This document shows positions 1 to 5,378 of a DNA stretch of 6,160 bases, in pieces. Source of the DNA: Paraglaciecola arctica (GTDB lineage Bacteria > Pseudomonadota > Gammaproteobacteria > Enterobacterales > Alteromonadaceae); assembly GCA_003232445.1 (NCBI GenBank), contig QIJM01000082.1:1-6160 (forward strand). The letters run 5' to 3'. Both the position numbers and the translations under genes were made by a program. Under the pieces are notes generated by a model that saw nothing but the letters and a program-made list of their open reading frames with translations, was not told the DNA's origin and did no database searches. Every line of letters begins with the position of its first letter. Within the stretch, counting starts at the first letter, position 1.

Positions 1-15
1 TGGGGCAAAATAACA

Positions 16-60
16 TTAAGACTATTGGTGAATGGAAATCGGCAACCTGCCCTGATGGTG
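16..60 (+). repeat. 45-bp direct repeat, copy 1 (possible gene 3' end)
   Basis: This block matches 2778-2822 at 41 of 45 bases in the same orientation. Read on the + strand it lies in a frame that is open from the window edge and ends at TAG 66-68, giving the C-terminal residues NIKTIGEWKSATCPDGVE. All four differences from copy 2 are transitions at third codon positions and are silent in this frame (Thr, Gly, Glu and Ser codons). The opposite strand is also open (PSGQVADFHSP) and shares the same third positions, so the coding strand cannot be settled here. I do not recognise the peptide. The block may be the end of a gene whose body lies left of the window. Confidence 0.7.
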
Positions 61-68
61 TTGAGTAG

Positions 69-396
69 AAGTTAAATGTAGTCGCTAGTAAATAGCAACG
101 AGTTACAAGCCAAAGTGCATAACCACAGAGAACTCTGGGTGCCGCGCACAGATCTCACAGAGAAGTAGATTTTTGATATACAAGTATTCAAAAATTTAAC
201 AATACCCCATGCCTATTCACTAGGAGGCCAATTCAATATTAAAAGATAGCCACGAACGAAAATTCACTTAGGAAAGTGTTCAGTAACACCTATTGAATAG
301 ATAAGGTACATCGCTTATTCTTCATATGTTAATAACTGCGCAAAAGGCGCTTTTTTTAGGGTCTAAGTCTGGGCCTGACTACTTAGAGATACTTCA
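69..396. other. Gene-free leader region upstream of dcp
   Basis: No convincing gene is present on either strand. The stretch contains an unused Shine-Dalgarno-like AGGAGG at 223-228 with no start codon at a useful distance, two small hairpins (CACTT/AAGTG near 265-278 and GTGTT/AACAC near 276-290), and the candidate dcp promoter annotated separately. The minus strand is open across roughly 1-140 but has no start codon with a ribosome binding site and no recognised similarity. Confidence 0.5.
293..321 (+). promoter_or_regulatory. Candidate sigma-70 promoter for dcp
   Basis: TTGAAT (293-298) and TATTCT (316-321) are separated by 17 bases and each match the sigma-70 consensus at 4 of 6 positions. 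They lie about 75 bases upstream of the dcp start. No operator is evident. The call is weak because boxes of this quality occur by chance. Confidence 0.3.
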
Positions 397-2646
397 ATGC
401 GATTCACCATTTCAAGCCGTAGCCGTAAATTATTCCTAGGCGTTTCCAGCGCTGCGCTTTTGGGCGCATGCACTACACCACCAATGGCTGACCATCATGA
501 CAAGAAAATGACGACAGCCCAATTAAACGAAGTGAGCGTAATGCAAGCCGTTAGCGATACAGCAACAAGCAATAGCATACTGCAACCCTGGACCGGCTCC
601 TATGACGGAGTGCCGCCTTGGGACAAGGTGAAAGTTTCCGATTTTCCGGGTGCTTTTCAGGCAATAATGGACAAGGTAAAGTCGCAAGTTAACGCAGTAC
701 GCGACAATCCAGCAGCTGCAACATTTGAAAACTTCACCCTTCCAATGGAGCTTGCGGGGAATTCTGGAAGCGAGCTTTTTTCTATCTGGGGGGTTCATTC
801 AAGTAATCTGTCGAATGAAGAAGTCCGCAACATTCAAGGCGAGTGGCTGCCAAAAATCTCTGCATTCTTTAACGAGCTAACCCTTGATCCCAAGTTGCTT
901 GAAAAAACTAAAACGGTTTATGACGGTCGAAGAGCCGCAGGCCTTAACGCACAGCAGTTGCGTTTAGTGGAACGCAATTATGAGCAGCTTGTTCGCAATG
1001 GAGCGTTGCTTGAAGGTGCTGAGAAAGAAAAACTCATCGCGCTCAATACTGAATTGGCCAAGGCTTTCAACGAGTTTTCTAACAAAGTGCTCGCCGATGA
1101 AGAAACATTCATATATTTAACTGACAAAGCCGATTTAGTAGGGTTGCCGAATAGCTTCATTGCTTCTATTAAGGGAGCTGCCGAGGCGAAAGGGAAAGAA
1201 GGTTGGGCATTAAAAAACACGCGCTCGGTTATGCAGCCTTTCCTACAAAACTCGACCCGACGTGATCTACGTGAAACCGTTTATAACGCTTATATCAATC
1301 GCGGCGACAACGGTGACAAAAATGATACCAATGCCACCATTGCTAAAATCCTGAAGCTGCGCGCCGATCGAGCCAAGGTCTTGGGTTTCAAAACTCACGC
1401 GCATTACCGCATGGCCGACACCATGGCGAAAGAGCCGGAAGCGGCGATGGAGTTGATGATGAAGGTTTGGCCCGCAGCCATAAGTCGGGTGAAGGAAGAA
1501 GTAGCCGACATGCAGGAAGTGGCCGATGCTGAAGGTGCAGGTATTACCATAGCTCCGTGGGATTATCGCTACTATTCGGAGAAAGTCCGCAAGGTAAAAT
1601 ATGATCTAGATGAAGCAGAGATAAAACCTTACTTCAAGCTCGATAATATGGTTGATGCAATGTTTGACGCGGGGGGTAAACTGTATGGCATGGAGTTCAA
1701 TGACAACACAGGTAGCGTTCCAGTATTTGACCCAGAAGTACGCACGTTTGAGGTTAAACGTGGCGACAAGGTAATTGGACTGTTTTATTTAGACAACTTC
1801 GCTCGTGAAGGCAAACGCTCTGGCGCATGGATGACGACCTATCGTAGCCAGTATGATTTGGGTGGCAAGAATCGTTATGTGTTGGCGTCGAACAACAACA
1901 ATTTCGTTAAGGGCGGCGACGGGCAACCTACGCTGATAAGCCTAGACGATGCCACAACGTTGTTCCATGAATTTGGACATGCACTGCATTTTCTAAACTA
2001 CGATATCACCTATCCCGGCCTAAGCGGAACACCGCGGGACTTCGTGGAATATCCAAGTCAGGTAAACGAAAATTGGCTGCTGACCCGTTATATTCTTAAT
2101 ACCTACGCAAAACATGCTGAAACTGGTAAGCCTATGCCACAAGAGCTAGTAGACAAGATAAACAAATCGAAAACCTTCAACGAAGGCTTTTCTACTGTCG
2201 AATATTTGTCCTCGGCAATTGTTGATATGATGCTACATAACCGCGAAGAACCGATTACCGATCCGGACGCGTTTGAGCGCGAAACACTTACGAAAATAGG
2301 TATGCCGAAAGAAATTGTGATGCGTCACCGCCTGCCACAGTTCAATCATTTGTTCTCGTCTGATGCCTATTCAGCTGGTTATTACAGTTACCTGTGGTCA
2401 GAAACAATGGATGCAGACACATGGGCGGCGTTTGAAGAAACGGGCGATGTGTGGGACAAAGATACCGCAGAACGCTTCCGCTCAATCATAATGGCCACCG
2501 GCAATGAAACCGATCGCAAGGACGCTTATCGTAAATTCCGCGGCCGCGATCCAGAAGTGAAATATATCCTTAAGAAGCGCGGTTTCCCGGTACCAGATGA
2601 AAGCGCCGATGCGGGTGTAGTTAACAAGGGTAACACTGGCAAGTAA
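397..2646 (+). CDS. dcp: M3-family peptidyl-dipeptidase (Dcp-like), predicted lipoprotein
   Basis: This is a complete 749-residue zinc metallopeptidase of family M3, the thimet oligopeptidase/Dcp group, which removes dipeptides from the C-termini of short peptides. The zinc site is intact: HEFGH at residues 524-528 gives two histidine ligands and catalytic Glu525, and Glu551 in DFVEYPSQ is the expected third ligand. The family's substrate-binding region follows (His651, then Tyr658, Tyr662, Tyr663 and Tyr665 in SAGYYSYLW). The N-terminus has basic residues, a hydrophobic stretch and the lipobox LGAC with Cys25. Thr26 does not match the Asp+2 inner-membrane retention signal, so a periplasm-facing outer-membrane anchor is likely. 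The protein is longer than E. coli Dcp (about 680 residues) mainly because of the signal and linker. The start is supported by the signal peptide and a weak TAGAGA at 384-389. It is monocistronic, with a strong terminator just downstream. Confidence 0.95.
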   Translation: MRFTISSRSRKLFLGVSSAALLGACTTPPMADHHDKKMTTAQLNEVSVMQAVSDTATSNSILQPWTGSYDGVPPWDKVKVSDFPGAFQAIMDKVKSQVNAVRDNPAAATFENFTLPMELAGNSGSELFSIWGVHSSNLSNEEVRNIQGEWLPKISAFFNELTLDPKLLEKTKTVYDGRRAAGLNAQQLRLVERNYEQLVRNGALLEGAEKEKLIALNTELAKAFNEFSNKVLADEETFIYLTDKADLVGLPNSFIASIKGAAEAKGKEGWALKNTRSVMQPFLQNSTRRDLRETVYNAYINRGDNGDKNDTNATIAKILKLRADRAKVLGFKTHAHYRMADTMAKEPEAAMELMMKVWPAAISRVKEEVADMQEVADAEGAGITIAPWDYRYYSEKVRKVKYDLDEAEIKPYFKLDNMVDAMFDAGGKLYGMEFNDNTGSVPVFDPEVRTFEVKRGDKVIGLFYLDNFAREGKRSGAWMTTYRSQYDLGGKNRYVLASNNNNFVKGGDGQPTLISLDDATTLFHEFGHALHFLNYDITYPGLSGTPRDFVEYPSQVNENWLLTRYILNTYAKHAETGKPMPQELVDKINKSKTFNEGFSTVEYLSSAIVDMMLHNREEPITDPDAFERETLTKIGMPKEIVMRHRLPQFNHLFSSDAYSAGYYSYLWSETMDADTWAAFEETGDVWDKDTAERFRSIIMATGNETDRKDAYRKFRGRDPEVKYILKKRGFPVPDESADAGVVNKGNTGK

Positions 2647-2668
2647 ACTACTAGTTTTTTATAAGCTC

Positions 2669-2710
2669 AAGAAGGGGAGCGCAGTTGGCGCTCCCCTTCT
2701 TTGTTCTTGT
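2669..2710 (+). terminator. Intrinsic terminator of dcp
   Basis: A perfect 14-bp inverted repeat (2669-2682 paired with 2688-2701) has a five-base AGTTG loop and is followed by the T-rich TTGTTCTTG. It begins 22 bases after the dcp stop codon. The G+C-rich stem (GGGGAGCGC) makes it very stable. It marks the end of the dcp transcription unit and the boundary with the accessory DNA to the right. Confidence 0.9.
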
Positions 2711-2785
2711 ACTAAATACTACGCCATCTTTGACTTCAAAAATCATGCGATAGTTTTGGTCTATTAGTTCTTGAATTTTAAGACC
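2699..2785 (-). pseudogene. RelE/ParE-family toxin remnant (C-terminal part)
   Basis: The minus strand reads LKIQELIDQNYRMIFEVKD followed by GVVFSTR. This fits the C-terminal beta-sheet region of RelE/ParE mRNA-interferase or gyrase toxins, whose usual pattern is I-R-E-L...N-Y-R-I-I-Y/F-E-V...V. Only about 28 residues remain; a normal toxin has 90-100. The sequence just upstream in the minus direction (2786-2822) reads PSGQVADFHSPMV, which resembles the preceding 'SGRVVPEF' part of ParE proteins, but it is in another frame and would need one base added in the A-run near 2776-2779. The 3' end runs into the dcp terminator and the usual final residues are absent. No start, antitoxin or ribosome binding site remains. 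Toxin-antitoxin genes are common cassette cargo. The family call comes from pattern recognition only. Confidence 0.5.
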
Positions 2786-2822
2786 ATTGGCGAGTGGAAA
2801 TCAGCAACCTGCCCTGATGGTG
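2778..2822 (+). repeat. 45-bp direct repeat, copy 2
   Basis: This matches 16-60 at 41 of 45 bases. In the + frame it reads KTIGEWKSATCPDG and then stops at TAA 2825-2827, but an upstream TAG at 2765-2767 leaves only about 20 codons, so it is a remnant at best. Its right edge coincides with the point where the IS1182-type transposase homology on the minus strand ends. Together the two copies bracket dcp in direct orientation. Confidence 0.7.
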
Positions 2823-2999
2823 GATAAGCCGCAGCCCCTGTTTTGTCATTGTTATACCAGGCTCAAACCCAGATAAATCGAGCTTGTTTTCGACGATATA
2901 ACAAAGCGCATATTCAAACGTACCAGGCAGAATTTGTTCAGAAAAGTTGATAGGAATGAATTTATTTTGGCAGGATAAATCAGGCTTGTAGTTGGCCAT
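2823..2999 (-). pseudogene. IS1182-family transposase, N-terminal fragment with frameshift
   Basis: The minus strand from ATG 2999 reads MANYKPDLSCQNKFIPINF, then SEQILPGTFEYALCYIVE and NKLDLSGFEPG. This is the characteristic N-terminus of IS1182-family DDE transposases. The frame then breaks near 2856-2860: the family continuation YNNDKTGAAAY is read one frame over, consistent with loss of a single base. Homology ends after that tyrosine at about 2824, so only about 60 of the usual 450-500 residues remain and none of the catalytic residues. The unbroken frame continues to a stop at 2778, but its last 26 residues are out-of-frame read-through. There is no good ribosome binding site. The fragment is non-functional. 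Confidence 0.85.
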
Positions 3000-3131
3000 G
3001 ACAATTTACAGTGGGTGAATAATATCTATTAGATCACACCTAAGCGAAGGGCTTAAGGTTAAAAAACAAACAATTCAAAGATGATAAGAAGAACATAGAA
3101 ATGTTTTTCTTTGGAGAAATTCTACAGCCTC
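2823..3131 (-). mobile_element. Truncated IS1182-family element, left end (IS-B)
   Basis: The minus strand starts at 3131 with the terminal GAGGCTGTAGAATTTCTCC, similar to the right-end GAGGCTGTAGATTAACCC seen at 3662 and 6079. About 130 bases of leader follow, then the transposase start at 2999. Homology stops at about 2823, where the 45-bp repeat begins, so only the 5' end of the element survives. It lies directly against the GTT of the attC-like site at 3132-3230. Confidence 0.75.
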
Positions 3132-3230
3132 AACGGCTTGCCTTGCTCAGCGGCAGTTTAAAACGGCGCGTTTTTGCGAATGCAAAACAAGTGCCGCTTT
3201 GGATTGTCCGCTGGAGTAAATTGTTATGTG
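3132..3230 (-). other. Integron attC-like recombination site, 3' core truncated by IS-B
   Basis: The site lies just after the stop codon of the membrane-protein gene. In the minus direction it has an R''-type core CACATAAC (3223-3230), an L'' arm CTCCAGCGG (3208-3216) pairing with CCGCTGAG (3146-3153) with one unpaired extra base, a central hairpin TTTTGC/GCAAAA (3172-3177 with 3182-3187, loop of four), and then CCGTT (3132-3136). The bulged base in one arm matches the extrahelical bases used by integron integrases to select the strand. The R' core should read GTTATGTG to match R'' and the cassette start at 3654-3661, but only GTT remains before the IS end. The length (about 100 bp) is within the attC range. 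Confidence 0.7.
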
Positions 3231-3247
3231 CAAACAATCAAATGTCA

Positions 3248-3559
3248 TCATGAAATCAACCAGCCATAGAGGTAATAGATTGCAGCACCCGCAATACCGA
3301 TCACCAATAAACCCATGAGCATTTCTCTTATAGCTTTAAAAAACAGCGAAACAATCAACCCAGCTATTATACCAATAAATGCACCTGGCTCAGCACCGCC
3401 TTCCAATTTCCAATTAAATACTTCCCCTAGCTTTCCACCAATAAGCAAAAATGTAATCATTATGAATATAAAAAAAATGATTGCCAATATTTCGTTAGCC
3501 TCATTTTTATTAATTCTATCTTGATGAGTTTCTACTTTTATCGGTTCTTTTTCTTCCAT
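3248..3559 (-). CDS. Small three-helix membrane protein, gene-cassette cargo
   Basis: The product is 103 residues of unknown function. A charged N-terminal segment (residues 1-22, MEEKEPIKVETHQDRINKNE) precedes three predicted membrane helices: about 24-41 (ILAIIFFIFIMITFLLIG), 58-75 (PGAFIGIIAGLIVSLFF) and 80-102 (MLMGLLVIGIAGAAIYYLY). ATG 3559 is preferred over the in-frame ATG at 3580 because AGGAGA (3564-3569) precedes it. This also avoids the non-family-like extension MRFAGDS. The gene occupies its own integron-type cassette: GTTATGTG at 3654-3661 marks the upstream boundary and the attC-like site 3132-3230 follows the stop. Expression would come from an array promoter to the right or from an unseen local one. 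I do not recognise the family. Confidence 0.8.
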   Translation of the reverse strand: MEEKEPIKVETHQDRINKNEANEILAIIFFIFIMITFLLIGGKLGEVFNWKLEGGAEPGAFIGIIAGLIVSLFFKAIREMLMGLLVIGIAGAAIYYLYGWLIS

Positions 3560-3563
3560 ACTA

Positions 3564-3569
3564 TCTCCT
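3564..3569 (-). promoter_or_regulatory. Ribosome binding site deciding the membrane-protein start
   Basis: AGGAGA on the minus strand lies four bases upstream of ATG 3559. The alternative upstream ATG at 3580 has no comparable sequence before it, so translation most likely begins at 3559. Confidence 0.7.
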
Positions 3570-3656
3570 GCAAATCTCATTAGTTCTATGATGATGAAAA
3601 CAAGTGGATCTAGTGTCCAGCGGTGTCGTTACAGAATCTCTATACTAGTAAAACAC

Positions 3657-3742
3657 ATAACGAGGCTGTAGATTAACCCGTTTTTAATTTATTTAGTTCA
3701 TCCAAAAACGATATCGGAGTTCATATGTTATTCAATCGATTA
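3657..3742. repeat. IS right-end repeat, copy 1
   Basis: These 86 bases match 6074-6160 with one substitution and one single-base insertion or deletion. They begin with the attC-type core ATAAC and then the IS terminus GAGGCTGTAG (from 3662). The match continues to the window edge in the second copy, so the true repeat may be longer. Confidence 0.95.
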
Positions 3743-4300
3743 CTGAGTTTTAGCTTCAATATGAAAATGGTGAGTGAGTGTTGTTTTGATTGACGTTTAA
3801 GCGGGTGTTTAGGTGGCTTTATTGAGGGGGGTAAAGGGTGTGTTCCCCTTAATGCATTGTGTTTTGGCGCTTTTCTATATTATGAACGAGGCAATACAGT
3901 TGCCATTGCGCATTCACCTTGAGTTGGCCTCGTAAGGTCAGTCTGTTTATGCCTTTATTCGTTGTGATGTTCCCGAACACAGGCTCGATACATCCTAGTC
4001 GTTTGGCATATTATCGTCGCCCCATCGGGCTGTCTATTTTGATTTTCATCTTGTTGTCTCCATAACTGAGCTGCCTTCGTGACTCGTCGTTTAAGAATTG
4101 CACTTGTCGCCCTGTTTTTGTCGGGGGTTTGCGCATGCACTGCTCTTGCAGTGGGCAGGTTTTACAATCTTTTAAATATCCGCCATCCCGTTGTACCCTT
4201 GGATAGTGCCTTTTGACGTGGTCATCTTTGCGCTATCTGCATCCGTAATATTACTGTTAACTGGCTTGCCTTTACTGCCTGTTTTCTCTTGGTGAGTGGC
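3662..4300 (-). mobile_element. Degenerate IS1182-family element, right portion (IS-A)
   Basis: The terminal inverted-repeat sequence GAGGCTGTAG at 3662 is the right end. It lies about 190 bases beyond the stop codon (3849-3851) of the minus-strand transposase remnant. The 3' portion of the element survives up to about 4300, where IS110 homology starts on the other strand. The left end is missing. At 3743-3848, between the terminal repeat and the transposase stop, I see only non-coding IS end sequence. Confidence 0.8.
3849..4300 (-). pseudogene. IS1182-family transposase, 3' part with internal deletion and nonsense codon
   Basis: Read on the minus strand in family order, the first segment contains KPVNSNITDADSAKMTTSKG then TIQGYNGMA, typical of the middle of IS1182 transposases. 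At about 4181-4190 the frame changes directly to GGYLKDCKTCPLQEQC, the cysteine-rich segment normally found roughly a hundred residues later, so an out-of-frame internal deletion has occurred. The C-terminal part then reads LNDESRRQLSYGDNKMKIK, IDSPMGRR, a stop (TAA at 4011-4013 where relatives usually have Gln), YAKRLGCIEPVFGNI, and NRLTLRGQLKVNAQWQLY up to the stop at 3849-3851. The catalytic core between the two segments is gone. The gene is dead three times over: 5' truncation, frameshifting deletion and nonsense codon. Confidence 0.9.
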
Positions 4301-4311
4301 TAATACCAATC

Positions 4312-4812
4312 CATCCTAAAGCACTTGCCATGACCATCAAGCCTATTCTCACTGTATTCAAAAATCAGATAGACAAAATTGAAACTAAAATCGTTTCGCT
4401 TATTGAATCGTGCGCTGACTATCAAGCTAAAAACATCATTCTGCAAAGTATGCCAGGTATCGGTAAAATCGCATCAGCATCCATTATCAGTAACTTGCCT
4501 GAATTAGGTTATATCAGCAGCAAACAAGCCAGTGCACTTGTCGGTGTGGCACCGATGAATCGAGAAAGTGGGCGTTTTAAAGGCTTGCGAAAAATTCAAG
4601 GTGACAGGCATCAAGTACGCACAGTTTTGTATATGGCTATGATGTCAGCCATGCAATGTAATCCTGTTTTTAAAGAAACCTATCAACGACTAGTCGCAGC
4701 AGGAAAACCCAAAAAGGTGGCCATTATTGCTTGTGTTAGAAAGATGATTGTTATCTTAAACTCCATGCTCAGAGACGGAGTAATGTGGGACGCGACAACA
4801 GCTAATAATTAA
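4312..4812 (+). pseudogene. IS110-family transposase, C-terminal half
   Basis: The frame reads HPKALAMTIKPILTVFKNQI, then LLQ-like segment IILQSMPGIGKIASASII, ALVGVAPMNRESGRFKG, and RTVLYMAMMSAMQCNPVF, AAGKPKKVAIIACVRKMIVI and LNSMLRDG. This is the transposase_20 (IS116/IS110/IS902) C-terminal domain with its helix-hairpin-helix-like PGIGK motif and the conserved serine-containing region. About 165 residues remain out of roughly 320-400. The N-terminal RuvC-like DEDD domain is missing; in its place lies the IS1182 remnant on the opposite strand. ATG 4330 is an internal methionine rather than a genuine start, since in-frame homology appears to begin by about 4312. The 3' end is intact up to TAA 4810-4812 and is followed within about 20 bases by attC sequence. 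Confidence 0.88.
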
Positions 4813-4820
4813 CTATTGAC

Positions 4821-4839
4821 GCCTAGTCTCTTGTTAGGC
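4821..4839 (-). other. Partial attC of the glyoxalase cassette
   Basis: In the minus direction GCCTAAC (4833-4839) is a textbook R''-type core (RYYYAAC) that overlaps the TAA stop of the glyoxalase gene, a usual arrangement in cassettes. Only AAGAGACTAGGC follows before the IS110 end. The remaining bases form a small stem GCCTA/TAGGC. The arms and loop of a full attC are missing. Confidence 0.6.
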
Positions 4840-5178
4840 GCGCTTATCTACGCGCCATGGTGGATTGAGCCTGTTTTCTCCTGCCCAATACAATTTGATT
4901 TTATTACCTGATGGGTCATGAAGTATTGCTTCTCGCCATAGGTAGCTTTGATCTGTTGCCTCTTGATCAAACTTGATACCAATAGACTTTAGATCCATTA
5001 CCCATTGATCTAGTTTTTCATGCTCGAAATAGATTACTGCACTATTTAAAAAATCACCAGTTTCAAGTACAAGTGAAAATGTTGAATTTCCCTCAGGGCA
5101 CTCAAAGCGAGCATAGTGAGGTGTATCTACAATTTGAGTAAAGCCTAGCTTTAAATAAAACTCTGTGGCTTCATCCAT
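4834..5178 (-). CDS. VOC superfamily (glyoxalase/bleomycin-resistance-like) protein, 5' end probably frameshifted
   Basis: The 114-residue product matches the vicinal-oxygen-chelate fold of small glyoxalase-like proteins: MDEATEFYLKLGFTQI near the N-terminus, ARFECPEG at 23-30, VIYFEHEKLDQ at 48-58, then the signature LHDPSGNKIKLYWAGENR (86-103) and LNPPWRV. The substrate is unknown; resistance or detoxification roles are typical but unproven. The family's first beta strand should precede residue 1. It is present in frame as ILTLPVKH (5202-5179) but is closed off by TGA at 5203-5205. A strong AAGGAGG (5211-5217) precedes GTG 5204-5206, which is one frame off and ends after seven codons. A single-base indel therefore probably separates the original start from the body. 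Translation from ATG 5178 would give a protein lacking beta-1 and without its own ribosome binding site. The gene sits in an integron-type cassette. Confidence 0.8.
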   Translation of the reverse strand: MDEATEFYLKLGFTQIVDTPHYARFECPEGNSTFSLVLETGDFLNSAVIYFEHEKLDQWVMDLKSIGIKFDQEATDQSYLWREAILHDPSGNKIKLYWAGENRLNPPWRVDKRA

Positions 5179-5203
5179 ATGTTTAACTGGTAATGTTAAG
5201 ATT

Positions 5204-5217
5204 CACCGAACCTCCTT
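5204..5217 (-). promoter_or_regulatory. Orphaned ribosome binding site and GTG start of the glyoxalase gene
   Basis: AAGGAGG on the minus strand (5211-5217) lies four bases before GTG (5206-5204). That start opens only the short reading VNLNITS and then a stop at about 5183-5185, while the glyoxalase body continues in another frame. It looks like the ancestral translation start disconnected by a frameshift. Confidence 0.55.
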
Positions 5218-5221
5218 GTGC

Positions 5222-5263
5222 GTATAACGACCCAAATATCCGTGTTAATTTGCATTGTTATAT
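5222..5263. other. Short palindromic attC-like site between divergent genes
   Basis: Outer arms GTATAAC (5222-5228) and GTTATAT (5257-5263) pair over TATAAC/GTTATA. Inner arms CAAAT (5233-5237) and ATTTG (5248-5252) pair exactly. Each outer-inner pair is separated by four bases, giving the R''-L''-loop-L'-R' layout of integron attC sites. At about 42 bp it is shorter than typical attC (55 bp or more). Read on the minus strand it would be the attC closing the NYN cassette, with GTTATAC opening the glyoxalase cassette. The near-perfect symmetry leaves the orientation uncertain. Confidence 0.5.
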
Positions 5264-5270
5264 TGCTTTT

Positions 5271-5299
5271 TTGATGTTTAAGTGTAGTCTTAATAGTAC
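5271..5299 (+). promoter_or_regulatory. Candidate promoter for the NYN-domain gene
   Basis: TTGATG (5271-5276) is followed after 17 bases by TAGTAC (5294-5299). Alternatives with other spacing exist around TAATAG (5291-5296). A local promoter is expected because the gene runs against the inferred array direction, but the boxes are weak. Confidence 0.25.
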
Positions 5300-5305
5300 A
5301 TCGTA

Positions 5306-5358
5306 GCCTTTGGTGACTCCTCCCACAATATGGGAAGTGACGACCCAAGGGCTTTTTT
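5306..5358 (+). terminator. Terminator-like hairpin in the leader of the NYN gene
   Basis: GCCTTTGG (5306-5313) pairs with CCAAGGGC (5345-5352) over eight positions with one T-G wobble. An inner stem TCCCA/TGGGA (5321-5325 with 5331-5335) closes a CAATA loop. Six T residues follow directly (5353-5358). It ends 20 bases before the ATG of the NYN gene, downstream of the candidate promoter, so it could insulate the gene from upstream transcription or act as an attenuator. Confidence 0.5.
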
Positions 5359-5378
5359 ATTGATAAGGGAAAATAATA

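Noticed and set aside
338..357. GCGC-AAAAG-GCGC hairpin followed by seven T residues upstream of dcp.
   Set aside because: The stem has only four pairs. It resembles a terminator but is too weak to call, and it would lie between the candidate promoter and dcp.
523..1220. Two minus-strand open frames of 91 and 80 codons (523-798 and 978-1220).
   Set aside because: Both lie fully inside the well-supported dcp gene on the other strand, with no family similarity and no ribosome binding sites.
3315..3524. A plus-strand open frame of 69 codons.
   Set aside because: It is antisense to the membrane-protein gene, which has a ribosome binding site, coherent helices and cassette boundaries.
3725..3792. 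A plus-strand ATG with GGAG eight bases upstream inside the IS right end (MLFNRLL...), repeated at 6142.
   Set aside because: The frame stops after about 22 codons, the second copy is frameshifted relative to it, and the transposase runs on the other strand. It is probably fortuitous.
3955..4140. A minus-strand open frame of 61 codons starting MHAQTPDKNRAT.
   Set aside because: It is the wrong frame of the IS1182 transposase remnant; the neighbouring frame carries the conserved family sequence.
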